Positions 1 through 10,027 of a stretch of 64,000 bases of DNA are shown in pieces. The translations under genes were made by a program, and so were the position numbers. The stretch lies in assembly GCF_030269645.1 (NCBI RefSeq), contig NZ_BSTR01000001.1:239740-303739 (forward strand), written 5' to 3'. Source of the DNA: Actinokineospora sp. NBRC 105648 (GTDB lineage: Bacteria; Actinomycetota; Actinomycetes; Mycobacteriales; Pseudonocardiaceae). How positions within the stretch are numbered: the stretch's first letter is position 1; each line of letters starts with the position of its first letter. Below the pieces are notes generated by a model. It did no database searches, had not been told where the DNA came from, and saw nothing but the letters and a program-made list of their open reading frames with translations.

Positions 1-1
1 G

Positions 2-3000
2 CTGGTCACCGCCTTGGCCCGGCTGCACACCCGTGGTATCCCGGTCGACTGGCCCGCCTACCTCGCCCCCTTCGGTGGGACTCGGGTACCGCTGCCCACG
101 TACCCGTTCGCACGCACCAGGTTCTGGCCCGAACCGCCCGCCCGCCCGGTCGATCCGTGGCACTACCGCGCCGAGTGGCAGCCGCTGGCCGACGGCCCCG
201 CCACGCTGTCCGGCCGGTGGATGGTCCTCGGGGCCCCGGAGATCGCCGACGCCCTGCGCGTCGCGGGCGCCGAGATCGTCGAGGACGAGCCGACGAACGT
301 CCTCGCTGTTGTCCGCGGTGCGAAGGACGTCCTGGGGTTGTTGCGCCACAACGCCAAGATCTGGTGCGTCACCAGCGGCGCGGTGTCGGTCGTGGACGAG
401 GCGCCGGACCCCGAGCAGGCCCAGGTCTGGGGGCTCGGCAGGGTGGCCGCGCTGGAGTTCCCCGATCGTTGGGGCGGTTTGATCGACATTGCGGGCGGCT
501 CCCTCGACAGTCTGGCGTGGACACTGGGCTCCGGCGAGGACCAGGTGGCGATCCGCCCCGCGGGCGTGTTCGGCCGCAGGCTGCGCCGAGTCGCCGCGCC
601 CGTGCCTAGGGCGCCGTGGCACCCGGCAGGACCGGTCCTGGTAACCGGCGGCACGGGCGCGTTGGGCGCACAGGTCACGCGCTGGCTGTTGGAGCGTGGT
701 ATCGCCGAGGTCGTGCTGGCCAGTAGGCGCGGTCCCGAGGCGCCCGGGGCCGCTGAGCTGGGTGTCGAGGTTGTCGCCTGCGACGTCAGCGACCGCGCCG
801 CCCTTACCGGCCTGCTCGAAGAGCGGCAGTTCGGTGCGGTGATCCACGCCGCTGGGATCACCGGAGACGGGCTCCTCGACACGCTCACCCCGGACCGGTT
901 GGCCGAGGTGCTCGCCGCCAAGGCCGTGGCGGCCGACCTGCTGGACGAGCTGCTGGCGCCCGAGGTCGACCTGATCGTCTTCTCGTCGCTCGCGGGCGTG
1001 CTCGGCAACGCGGGCCAAGCCGCCTACGCCGCCGCGAACGCCCACCTGGACGGTCTGATCGAACGACGCAGGGCCCGGGGTGGTCGCGGGACCGCGATCG
1101 CGTGGGGTGCTTGGGCGGGTGCGGGCATGGCCGCCGAGGCGGGATCGCGCCTGGCCAGGGCCGGTTTGCCCGCCATGGCCCCCGCCCGCGCGCTCGCCGC
1201 CCTGGGGAGCGCGCTCGACGCCAACATCGGCACGCTCGTCGTCGCCGACGTGGACTGGGCGCGGTTGGCTCCCGGCTTCACCGCCACTCGGCCGAGTCCG
1301 CTGCTCGCCGAGTTGGCTCCCGTCACCGCGCCCATTAGTCCACAACGGACGAACCGGCCGATGGTGGAGCTCGTCACCGAGTTGGCCGCCGCCGTCCTCG
1401 GGCACGGTGACGGCAGTGCGATCGAACCCGGGCGGGCCTTCCGCGACCTCGGGTTCGACTCCCTCACCTCGCTGGAGCTGCGCAACCTGCTCGCCGCCGA
1501 GACCGGCCGGGCGCTGCCCGCGGGCTTGGTGTTCGACTTCCCCACCCCGGCCGCGCTCGCCGCGCACCTGGAGGGGGAGCGTGCCCCACAAGCCGCCACG
1601 ACCTCCATTGTGGATGGTGAGCCGATCGCCATCATCGGGATGAGCTGCCGGTTCCCCGGCGGTGTCGACAGTCCTGAGGCGCTGTGGGAGCTGCTGCGCA
1701 CCGGCACCGACGCGATGACCCCCTTCCCCACTGATCGCGGCTGGGATCTCGACGCACTGCGCGCGGGTGGGTCAGCCGCTCAGTCCGGCGGATTCCTCGA
1801 CGACGTGGCGGACTTTGACGCGGCGCTGTTCGGCATCTCCCCGCGCGAGGCGCTGGCAATGGACCCCCAGCAGCGACAGCTGTTGGAGGCCGCTTGGGAG
1901 GTCTTCGAGCGCGCGAACATCGACCCGCTTTCGGTCAAGGACAGCGAGATCGGCGTCTTCGCGGGCACCAACGGCCAAGACTACGCGACGCTGCTGCTGG
2001 GTTCGGACGTCGCGGTCGAGGGCCACCTCGGTACCGGGAACACGGCCAGCGTGCTGTCCGGTCGGGTCGCCTACTCGTTCGGACTGCGCGGCCCGGCGCT
2101 CACCGTCGACACCGCGTGTTCGAGCAGTCTGGTCGCGTTGCACCTGGCGATGCGGTCGCTGCGCCAGGGCGAATGCGACATGGCGCTCGCCGGCGGTGTC
2201 ACGGTGATGCCGCAACCGGGCACGTTCATCGAGTTCAGCGCCCAGGGCGGGCTCTCCTTCGACGGCCGCTGCAAGGCGTTCTCGGCGGGTGCCGACGGCA
2301 CCGGTTGGGGCGAGGGCGTGGGCCTGCTGCTGGTCGAACGACTCTCCGACGCCATCGCCAACGGCCATCGGGTGCTGGCCGTGGTGCGCGGCAGCGCGGT
2401 GAACTCCGACGGCGCGTCCAACGGACTGACCGCCCCCAACGGCCCCGCCCAGCAGCGGGTGATCCGCGCCGCGTTGGCCGACGCGGGCCTCGAACCATCC
2501 GATGTGGACGCTGTGGAGGCGCACGGCACTGGCACCTCGCTGGGCGACCCGATCGAGGCCGAGGCGCTGCTGGCGACCTACGGCGCCGACCGTGTCGAGC
2601 CGCTGTGGCTGGGTTCGGTGAAATCGAACATCGGCCACACCCAGGCGGCGGCGGGCGTGGCGGGCGTGATCAAGGTGGTGCAGGCGCTCCGGCACGGCGA
2701 ACTCCCTCGCACGCTGCACATCGACGAACCGTCCCCGCACGTCGACTGGTCCTCCGGCGTTGCCCTGCTCACCCAGCCCCAGCAGTGGCCGGACCTGGGC
2801 AGGCCGCGGCGGGCGGCGGTGTCGTCGTTCGGCGTGAGCGGGACGAACGCGCACACCGTCCTTGAGGAGTACCGGACCGAGGCGCCGCGAGGTCCGCGGG
2901 AGACGCCCGAGGTCGTGCCGTGGCTGCTGTCCGCGCGCAGCGAGCAAGCCCTGCGGCGCCAGGTGGAGCGGCTGCTCGGGGTGGACGCCGACCCGGTCGA

Positions 3001-6000
3001 CGTCGCCACGACGTTGGTTCGAGGGCGTGCGGTCCTGGAGCACCGAGCGGTGGTCTTCGGCGACCACGCGGCCGGTCTTGCCGCACTGGTGGCGGGTGAG
3101 GACTCACCGCACCTGGTGCGCGGGGTGGCCAGGGGTGCGGCGCGTGCGGTCGAGGGTGGCTTGTCGGTCGCCGAGCTGGCACAGGCTCATGTGGATGGTG
3201 CTGTGGTCGACTGGGCAGCGCTGGTCGAGCCTTGGGGCGGCAGGCTCATCGATCTGCCGACCTACGCTTTCGACCACGTCCGCTACTGGCCGGAGGCGGG
3301 CAGTCGCACGCTGTTCACCGACGCGGTGGAGGACCGTTTCTGGTCCGCTGTCGAGGACTTGGACGCCGACGCGATCGCCACCGCTCTCGACATCGAACCC
3401 GCCGGCTTGACCGAGGTGCTGCCCAAGCTGTCCGCCTGGCGCCGGGGCCGCCGGGATGAGTCCGTTGTGGACTCTTGGTGCTACCGGGTCTCGTGGCGAC
3501 CGGTCACCGACCTCAAACCCGCGACGCCATCGGGCCGCTGGCTGGTCGTGGCCCCTGATGCCGGTCCGGTGCCGGACCTGCTCGACGGCGCCGTCACCAC
3601 CCGTCTCGCGGACGGGATCCCCGCGGGCGAGTGGGCGGGTGTGCTGTCCCTGCTCGACGTCCAGGGCACGATCGCACTCCTACCGCTGGTCGACGCGCCG
3701 CTGTGGTGCCTGACCAGGGGCGCGGTGTCGGTCGGGATCGGGTCCGACGAGGGACCCGATCCCGACCAGGCCCTGCTCTGGGGCCTGGGCCGCGCCGCCG
3801 CGCTGGAGTACCCCGCCCGCTGGGCCGGGTTGATCGACTTGCCCGCCGAGGTCGACGCGCGGGCCAGGGCGCGGCTCGCCGCGATCCTCGGTGGCGCCCT
3901 CCCCGGCGAAGACCAGCTGGCGGTCCGCGCCTCCGGCGTCTTCGTCCGGCGACTGCACACCGCCAAGTCCGATCGTCCTGACTGGACAGTCACCGGCCCG
4001 GTGCTGGTCACCGGCGGGACCGGCGCGCTGGGGGCCGAGGCGGCCCGCTGGCTGGCCGACCGCGGTGTGGCCGAGCTGGTACTGGTGAGCCGCTCTGGTC
4101 CGCAGGCTCACGGTGCCGCCGAACTGGTCGCGGACCTCGCTGCCCGGGGAAGCGCCGCAACCATCCTGACCTGCGACGTCAGCGATCGGGACGCGCTCGC
4201 CGCACTCCTGGCTGAGCACCCGGTCACCGGCGTGGTGCACACCGCCGGGGTGGCCACGACGCTGCCGTTGGAGTTCACCGACGAGTTCATCCCAGACGCC
4301 AAGGTTCTCGGCGCCCGCCACCTCGACGAGCTGCTCGGCGAGCGAGCCGAGCTGTTCGTGCTGTACTCCTCGATCGCCGGGGTGTGGGGCAGCGGTGGCC
4401 AAGCCGCGTACTCCGCCGCGAACGCCTACCTCGATGCCCTGGCCGAGCGGCGCCGCGCCCGGGGCTGGGCCGGGACGTCGATCGCCTGGGGTCCGTGGGC
4501 CGAGGTGGGGATGGCGGCCCGCGAGGGTGCCGAGGACTTCCTGCGCAAGCGCGGGATCACCCCGTTGCGCCCGGGTCTGGCGGTCACCGCCCTCGGGCTC
4601 GGCGCGAGCGTGACGGTGGCCGATGTCGACTGGGACCGGTTCGTGCCCGCGTTCACCAGCGGCAGGCCGAGCCCGCTACTGGCCGAGATCCCGCTCGCGG
4701 CCGGGACGCCGCTGGTCGCCCAGGTCGACGCCGACCCGCGCGCGCTGCTGGCCCTGGTGTGCCGCGAGGTGGCGGGCGTACTCGGCTACCCCGAGCCGGT
4801 CGCGGCCGACGTGCCGTTCACCGACCTCGGCGTGGACTCCCTCACCGCCGTCCAGGTCCGGGACCGGATCGTCGCGCGCACCGGTGTCCGGCTCCCGTCC
4901 ACTGTGGTCTTCGACTACCCCACCGCCGGTGCGGTCGCCGACGAGCTGGTGGCCCGGTTGGGCGGTGTGCAGGAGGTCGAGTCCAGTCTGCGCGCACCTG
5001 CCGACGAGCCGATCGCCATCGTGGCCATGAGCTGCCGCTACCCCGGCGGCGCGACCTCGCCCGAGCGGCTGTGGGACCTGGTGGCATCGGGGACCGACGC
5101 CATGTCCGGCTTCCCGGCCGACCGCGGCTGGGACCTGTCGGCCGCGGGCGAGATCACCGCCGAGGGCGGATTCGTGCACGACGCCACCGAGTTCGACGCC
5201 GACCTGTTCGGCATCTCCCCGCGCGAGGCCGTCGCCATGGACCCGCAGCAGCGGTTGCTGCTGGAATCGGCGTGGGAGCTGCTGGAGCGCGCCGGGATCG
5301 CGCCGGACTCCCTGCGCGGCAGTGACACCGGGGTGTTCGTCGGCGCCTCGACCTCGGGCTACGGCATGGCAGGCGGCTTGCCTGAGGGGTCCGAGGGCCA
5401 CGCCATGACCGGCTCGGCGAACAGTGTCCTCTCTGGACGGTTGGCCTATTCGTTCGGCCTTGAGGGCCCCGCACTGACCATCGACACGGCGTGTTCGAGC
5501 AGCCTCGTCGCACTGCACCTGGCCGCCCGGGCGCTGCGTGCGGGGGAGTGCTCACTCGCGGTGGCGGGCGGCGTCGCGGTGATGCCGACTCCCGCCGTGT
5601 TCGCCGAGTTCGCCCGGCAGGGCGGGTTGGCCGCGACCGGGCGGTGCCGCTCGTTCGCCGACGGCGCCGACGGTACCGGCTGGGCCGAGGGGGTCGGGTT
5701 GCTGCTGGTGGAGCGCCTCTCCGACGCCGAGCGCAACGGCCACCGGGTCCTGGCCCTGGTGCGCGGCTCGGCGGTGAACTCCGACGGCGCCTCCAACGGG
5801 TTGACCGCGCCGAACGGGCCGTCGCAGCAGCGGGTGATCCGCGCGGCGCTGGCCGCCGGTGGGCTGGAACCGTCCGATGTGGACGCGGTGGAGGCGCACG
5901 GGACCGGAACCGTGCTGGGCGACCCGATCGAGGCGTCCGCGCTGCTGGCGACCTACGGGCGCGATCGGGCCGAGCCGCTGTGGTTGGGGTCGGTGAAGTC

Positions 6001-9000
6001 CAACATCGGCCACGCCCAGGCCGCCTCCGGGGTCGCGGGCGTGATCAAGGTGGTGGAGGCGCTGCGGCACGGTGTGCTGCCCAAGACGCTGCACGTCGAT
6101 GAGCCGTCCCGGCACGTCGACTGGTCCGCGGGCGCGGTGTCGTTGCTGTCGGACGCCCGGCCGTGGCCGTCGGTGGACCGGGCCCCGCGCGCGGCGGTGT
6201 CCTCCTTCGGCATCAGCGGCACCAACGCGCACGTGATCGTCGAGGGCTTCGAGCCCACCGAGACCGCCGAACCCGCAGAGCCGGGTGTGGTGCCCATGCC
6301 GGTGCCGTGGGTGGTCTCGGCGCGCTCCGCCGAGGCGCTGCGAGCCCAGGCGCGAGCACTTCTGTCCACTGTGGATGACCCAGCCGTGGGCGTCGGCCGG
6401 ACGCTGGCGCTGGGCCGCGCGGCCCTGCCGCACCGAGCCGTCGTGCTGGCCGAGGACGCCGAGGGCTTCCGCCGCGGTTTGGCTGCCTTGGCCGAGGGCC
6501 GCAAGGATCCGACTTTGGTGTCGGGAACGGCGGGATCGGGCAGCCTCGCCTACCTATTCTCCGGGCAGGGCTCTCAGCACCAGGGGATGGGTTCGGCGCT
6601 GTACGAGGCTTTCCCGACCTTCGCTGATGCCCACGACGCCGTCTGCGCGCACCTGGATCTTCCGCTGCGAGCCGCTCTCACCAGCGAAGACGTGCACCAG
6701 ACGGTCTACGCGCAGGCGGGCCTGTTCGCGTTCCAGGTCGCCCTGTTCCGCCTGCTGGAGTCCTGGGGCCTGCGACCGGACGCGCTGGCTGGGCACTCCA
6801 TCGGCGAACTGGCCGCCGCACACGTCGCCGGGATACTCGACCTGCCCGACGCCTGCGCGTTGGTCACCGCGCGTGGTCGGCTCATGCAGTCGCTCCCCGC
6901 AGGCGGTGCGATGCTGGCCGTACGGATGACCGAGGCCGAGACCCGCACCGCGCTGGCGGGCTTCGAGGACCGGGTCTCGATCGCCGCGGTCAACGCCCGC
7001 GACGCCGTGGTCGTCTCCGGCGACGCCGACGCGGTCGAGGAACTCGCCGCCCTCGCTGAGCAGACGAAACGCCAGGTCAAGCGGCTCACCGTGTCGCACG
7101 CGTTCCACTCCGCGCACATGGACCCGATCCTGGGGTCGTTCGCCGAGGTGGCCCGCGGCCTGCGGTTCCACCGCGCGCGGCTGCCGCTCGTCTCGACCGT
7201 CACCGGTGCGCTCGACGACGGTCGGATGTCCACTCCGGACTACTGGGTCGACCAGATCCGCCGACCGGTGCGCTTCGCCGACGCCGTGGCCGCACTGCCC
7301 GCGACCCGTTTCCTGGAGATCGGACCGGACAGCCCGCTCGTCGCCCTCGCCGACCAGACGCTCACCGCCCCCGGCGCCGATACGCCGGGCGCGGTCGTGG
7401 TCGCAGCCCAGCGCAAGGGGCGGGACGAGGCCGCCACCCTGCTGGCCGCCGTGTCCCGCCTGTTCACCGCCGGTGTCAAGGTCGACTGGGCGCCGGTGTT
7501 CGCGCCGTGGGGCGGCGGTCGCGCCGACGTGCCGACCTACGCCTTCCAGCGCAAGCGCTACTGGCTCGAACCGGCACCCACCGCACAACCCGCCGACCTC
7601 CTCCGCTACGCCATCACCTGGCGTCCCGTGAGCGACCCGGAAACCGTGGTCCCGCAGGGAAACTGGGTCGTCGTGAGCAGTGGGGCGGACCCGCTGGCCG
7701 GTCTGCTGCGCGCGCACGGCATGACCATCGCCGAGATCACCGCCGAGTCGGGTGCCGACCGGGTCATCCTCGGCAAGCGCCTGCTCGACGCCGAGCGACC
7801 GGCGGGTGTCATCGCCGTGCTGACCGAGCCCGAGGCGCTGCTCGCACTGGTCCAGGCGATGACCGACCTGGGGCTCGACGCTCCACTGTGGAGTGTCACG
7901 CGCGGCGCGGTGAGCACCGGGCCGAGCTACCCGCTCACCCGTCCCGACCAGGCTCGCGCCTGGGGCCTGGGCCGGGTGGCCGCGCTGGAGCAGCCGCACC
8001 GCTGGGGCGGCTCGGTCGACCTGCCCGCCGACGCGGACGCGCGCTCGACCGCTCGACTGGTCTCCGTGCTCGCCGCAGGCGGTCCCGAGGACCAGCTGGC
8101 CATCCGCGGTGCCGGTCTGTACGCCCGCAGGCTCACCCGGACCGCGCCCGCCAAGCCGAGGCCCTGGCAGCCCAGGGGAACCGTGCTGATCACCGGTGGC
8201 ACGGGGGCCCTCGGCAGGCGGGTCGCGCGGCTGTTGTCCGAGCGCGGGGCCAAGAACATCATCCTGCTCAGCAGGCGGGGCGAGGACGCGCCGGGTGCCC
8301 GGGAGTTCGCCGCCGAGCTCAAGGCCAAGGTCACCTTCGCCGCCTGCGACGTCGCCGACCGCGACGCCGTGGCCGCCGTGCTCGACGCCATCCCCAAGCG
8401 CAGGCCACTGCGGATGGTCGTGCACGCCGCCGGTGTCCCCGACGACACCGAACTCGCCGCCCTCGCCCCGGCCCGGCTGCGCACTGTGCTGGCGGCTAAG
8501 GCCGACGGCGCCCGCCACCTGCACGAACTGACCCACGACCTCGACCAGTTCGTCCTGTTCTCCTCGGTCGCCGGGGTCTGGGGCGCCGCAGGCCAAGGCG
8601 CGCACGCCGCCGCCAACGCCTACCTCGACGCCCTCGCCCTGCACCGCCAGGCCGACGGCCTCCCTGCCACCACGATCGCCTGGGGCCCGTGGGCCAGTGA
8701 CCAGGACCAAGACGCCCTGATCCGCCGTGGCCTGCTGCCCCTCGACCCGGACAGCGCCCTCGCCGCCCTCGACACCACGCGGGGTGCCACCGTGGTCGCC
8801 GATGTCGACTGGGACCGGTTCCACCCCGCCTTCACCCTCGCGGGCCCGCGCCCGCTGCTCGACGACCTCGCCGAGGTCCGGCGCCTGACGACCGCCCCCA
8901 GGGTGATCGCCCCCAAGCGGGTGGGCGACGTGCTCGACTTGGTCCGGGAGACCACGGCCCGGGTCCTCGGCCACGCCGACACCACCCCGGTGGCGCCCGA

Positions 9001-10027
9001 CCGCGGCTTCCTGGAGTTGGGCGTCGACTCGCTCACCGCCCTGGAGCTGCGCCAGGCCCTCCAGGAGGCCACCGGCATCGAGCTGCCCGGCACGGTGGTG
9101 TTCGACCACCCGACCCCAGCCGCCTTGGCCCGCCACCTCGACGGTCACAGCGCCCCGACCGAGCAGCTGGGCATCTCGCCGGACGACCGCAACCCGGTGG
9201 GCCTGCTCGACTCCCTCTACCGCGAGGCCACCCGCACCGGCCGCACCCAGGACTTCCTCGCCTTCCTCGGCGACGCCGCGAAGTTCCGCCCCGCCGCCGA
9301 CACCGCCGCCAACCTGGCCCCGGCCGCGGCGGTCACCCTGGCGACAGGCCCCGCGCCTGCTCTGCTCCTGTGCTGCAGCGGCCTCACGGCGGGCGGCGGT
9401 CCGCACGAGTTCGCTCGGCTCGCCGCGCGTCTGCGAGACCAGCGCGACGTACAAGCGTTGCCAGTACTGGGTTACGGACGAGGTGAGCTGCTCCCCGCCA
9501 CCGCCGAGATCGCCCTCGACTGGCAGGCCGACGCGGTCCCGGTCGACCGTCCTTTTGTCCTATTGGGACATTCCGGCGGCGCCACCCTGGCGCACCGCCT
9601 GGCGACCCGCCTGGTCGAGCGGGGCACCCCGCCCGCCGCGCTGGTGCTGGTCGACATCTACCCGCTCGACCACCCGGTCATGAACGACTGGGCCGACGAG
9701 CTGTCCGAGGGCGTCTTCGAACGCCAGGACCAGTACGTCCCGATGGACGACGTGCGGCTGACCGCGATGGCCTGGTACGGCAGGCTGTTCTGGCAGGCCC
9801 CCGACCCCGAGCACCGGGTCCCCACCCTGCTCGTGCGGGCCACCGAGGCACTGGGCGAGCACGGCGGCGACTGGCGCAGCAGCTGGCCCACCACGTCCAC
9901 AGTGGACGTGGTGGGCAACCACTTCACCATGATGTCCGAGCACGCCGGGTCGACCGCCGACGCGGTCCACCGATGGATCCGCGACCAGCTCGGCGAACCG
10001 CCCCACGAGAGGAAACACCAGCGATGA
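2..10027 (+). CDS. Modular type I polyketide synthase, terminal protein (5' partial)
   Basis: The reading frame is open from base 2, so the protein starts upstream. Domains in order, with approximate base positions: end of an AT and its linker (2-170), KR1 (600-1230, TGGTGALG), ACP1 (1360-1590, GFDSLTS), KS1 (1618-2880, TACSSSL plus both His motifs), KR2 (3990-4640), ACP2 (4735-4950), KS2 (5008-6260), AT (6540-7400, GHSIGE with HAFH, the malonyl-CoA signature), KR3 (8170-8800), ACP3 (8925-9140) and thioesterase (9350-10000, GHSGG with Asp and GNHF). The module between KS1 and ACP2 has no AT domain. KR3 has His where the catalytic Tyr is expected, so it is probably inactive. KR1 lacks the Trp typical of A-type KRs and KR2 has it. 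The TE should release the chain, probably by lactonisation. The stop overlaps the next gene as ATGA. Confidence 0.97.
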   Translation: MVTALARLHTRGIPVDWPAYLAPFGGTRVPLPTYPFARTRFWPEPPARPVDPWHYRAEWQPLADGPATLSGRWMVLGAPEIADALRVAGAEIVEDEPTNVLAVVRGAKDVLGLLRHNAKIWCVTSGAVSVVDEAPDPEQAQVWGLGRVAALEFPDRWGGLIDIAGGSLDSLAWTLGSGEDQVAIRPAGVFGRRLRRVAAPVPRAPWHPAGPVLVTGGTGALGAQVTRWLLERGIAEVVLASRRGPEAPGAAELGVEVVACDVSDRAALTGLLEERQFGAVIHAAGITGDGLLDTLTPDRLAEVLAAKAVAADLLDELLAPEVDLIVFSSLAGVLGNAGQAAYAAANAHLDGLIERRRARGGRGTAIAWGAWAGAGMAAEAGSRLARAGLPAMAPARALAALGSALDANIGTLVVADVDWARLAPGFTATRPSPLLAELAPVTAPISPQRTNRPMVELVTELAAAVLGHGDGSAIEPGRAFRDLGFDSLTSLELRNLLAAETGRALPAGLVFDFPTPAALAAHLEGERAPQAATTSIVDGEPIAIIGMSCRFPGGVDSPEALWELLRTGTDAMTPFPTDRGWDLDALRAGGSAAQSGGFLDDVADFDAALFGISPREALAMDPQQRQLLEAAWEVFERANIDPLSVKDSEIGVFAGTNGQDYATLLLGSDVAVEGHLGTGNTASVLSGRVAYSFGLRGPALTVDTACSSSLVALHLAMRSLRQGECDMALAGGVTVMPQPGTFIEFSAQGGLSFDGRCKAFSAGADGTGWGEGVGLLLVERLSDAIANGHRVLAVVRGSAVNSDGASNGLTAPNGPAQQRVIRAALADAGLEPSDVDAVEAHGTGTSLGDPIEAEALLATYGADRVEPLWLGSVKSNIGHTQAAAGVAGVIKVVQALRHGELPRTLHIDEPSPHVDWSSGVALLTQPQQWPDLGRPRRAAVSSFGVSGTNAHTVLEEYRTEAPRGPRETPEVVPWLLSARSEQALRRQVERLLGVDADPVDVATTLVRGRAVLEHRAVVFGDHAAGLAALVAGEDSPHLVRGVARGAARAVEGGLSVAELAQAHVDGAVVDWAALVEPWGGRLIDLPTYAFDHVRYWPEAGSRTLFTDAVEDRFWSAVEDLDADAIATALDIEPAGLTEVLPKLSAWRRGRRDESVVDSWCYRVSWRPVTDLKPATPSGRWLVVAPDAGPVPDLLDGAVTTRLADGIPAGEWAGVLSLLDVQGTIALLPLVDAPLWCLTRGAVSVGIGSDEGPDPDQALLWGLGRAAALEYPARWAGLIDLPAEVDARARARLAAILGGALPGEDQLAVRASGVFVRRLHTAKSDRPDWTVTGPVLVTGGTGALGAEAARWLADRGVAELVLVSRSGPQAHGAAELVADLAARGSAATILTCDVSDRDALAALLAEHPVTGVVHTAGVATTLPLEFTDEFIPDAKVLGARHLDELLGERAELFVLYSSIAGVWGSGGQAAYSAANAYLDALAERRRARGWAGTSIAWGPWAEVGMAAREGAEDFLRKRGITPLRPGLAVTALGLGASVTVADVDWDRFVPAFTSGRPSPLLAEIPLAAGTPLVAQVDADPRALLALVCREVAGVLGYPEPVAADVPFTDLGVDSLTAVQVRDRIVARTGVRLPSTVVFDYPTAGAVADELVARLGGVQEVESSLRAPADEPIAIVAMSCRYPGGATSPERLWDLVASGTDAMSGFPADRGWDLSAAGEITAEGGFVHDATEFDADLFGISPREAVAMDPQQRLLLESAWELLERAGIAPDSLRGSDTGVFVGASTSGYGMAGGLPEGSEGHAMTGSANSVLSGRLAYSFGLEGPALTIDTACSSSLVALHLAARALRAGECSLAVAGGVAVMPTPAVFAEFARQGGLAATGRCRSFADGADGTGWAEGVGLLLVERLSDAERNGHRVLALVRGSAVNSDGASNGLTAPNGPSQQRVIRAALAAGGLEPSDVDAVEAHGTGTVLGDPIEASALLATYGRDRAEPLWLGSVKSNIGHAQAASGVAGVIKVVEALRHGVLPKTLHVDEPSRHVDWSAGAVSLLSDARPWPSVDRAPRAAVSSFGISGTNAHVIVEGFEPTETAEPAEPGVVPMPVPWVVSARSAEALRAQARALLSTVDDPAVGVGRTLALGRAALPHRAVVLAEDAEGFRRGLAALAEGRKDPTLVSGTAGSGSLAYLFSGQGSQHQGMGSALYEAFPTFADAHDAVCAHLDLPLRAALTSEDVHQTVYAQAGLFAFQVALFRLLESWGLRPDALAGHSIGELAAAHVAGILDLPDACALVTARGRLMQSLPAGGAMLAVRMTEAETRTALAGFEDRVSIAAVNARDAVVVSGDADAVEELAALAEQTKRQVKRLTVSHAFHSAHMDPILGSFAEVARGLRFHRARLPLVSTVTGALDDGRMSTPDYWVDQIRRPVRFADAVAALPATRFLEIGPDSPLVALADQTLTAPGADTPGAVVVAAQRKGRDEAATLLAAVSRLFTAGVKVDWAPVFAPWGGGRADVPTYAFQRKRYWLEPAPTAQPADLLRYAITWRPVSDPETVVPQGNWVVVSSGADPLAGLLRAHGMTIAEITAESGADRVILGKRLLDAERPAGVIAVLTEPEALLALVQAMTDLGLDAPLWSVTRGAVSTGPSYPLTRPDQARAWGLGRVAALEQPHRWGGSVDLPADADARSTARLVSVLAAGGPEDQLAIRGAGLYARRLTRTAPAKPRPWQPRGTVLITGGTGALGRRVARLLSERGAKNIILLSRRGEDAPGAREFAAELKAKVTFAACDVADRDAVAAVLDAIPKRRPLRMVVHAAGVPDDTELAALAPARLRTVLAAKADGARHLHELTHDLDQFVLFSSVAGVWGAAGQGAHAAANAYLDALALHRQADGLPATTIAWGPWASDQDQDALIRRGLLPLDPDSALAALDTTRGATVVADVDWDRFHPAFTLAGPRPLLDDLAEVRRLTTAPRVIAPKRVGDVLDLVRETTARVLGHADTTPVAPDRGFLELGVDSLTALELRQALQEATGIELPGTVVFDHPTPAALARHLDGHSAPTEQLGISPDDRNPVGLLDSLYREATRTGRTQDFLAFLGDAAKFRPAADTAANLAPAAAVTLATGPAPALLLCCSGLTAGGGPHEFARLAARLRDQRDVQALPVLGYGRGELLPATAEIALDWQADAVPVDRPFVLLGHSGGATLAHRLATRLVERGTPPAALVLVDIYPLDHPVMNDWADELSEGVFERQDQYVPMDDVRLTAMAWYGRLFWQAPDPEHRVPTLLVRATEALGEHGGDWRSSWPTTSTVDVVGNHFTMMSEHAGSTADAVHRWIRDQLGEPPHERKHQR

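Noticed and set aside
6554-9454. A 966-codon minus-strand open frame opposite the PKS, and similar long antisense frames elsewhere.
   Set aside because: They are mirror frames of very G+C-rich coding DNA, with Gly/Arg/Ala-rich translations, no domains and no ribosome sites.
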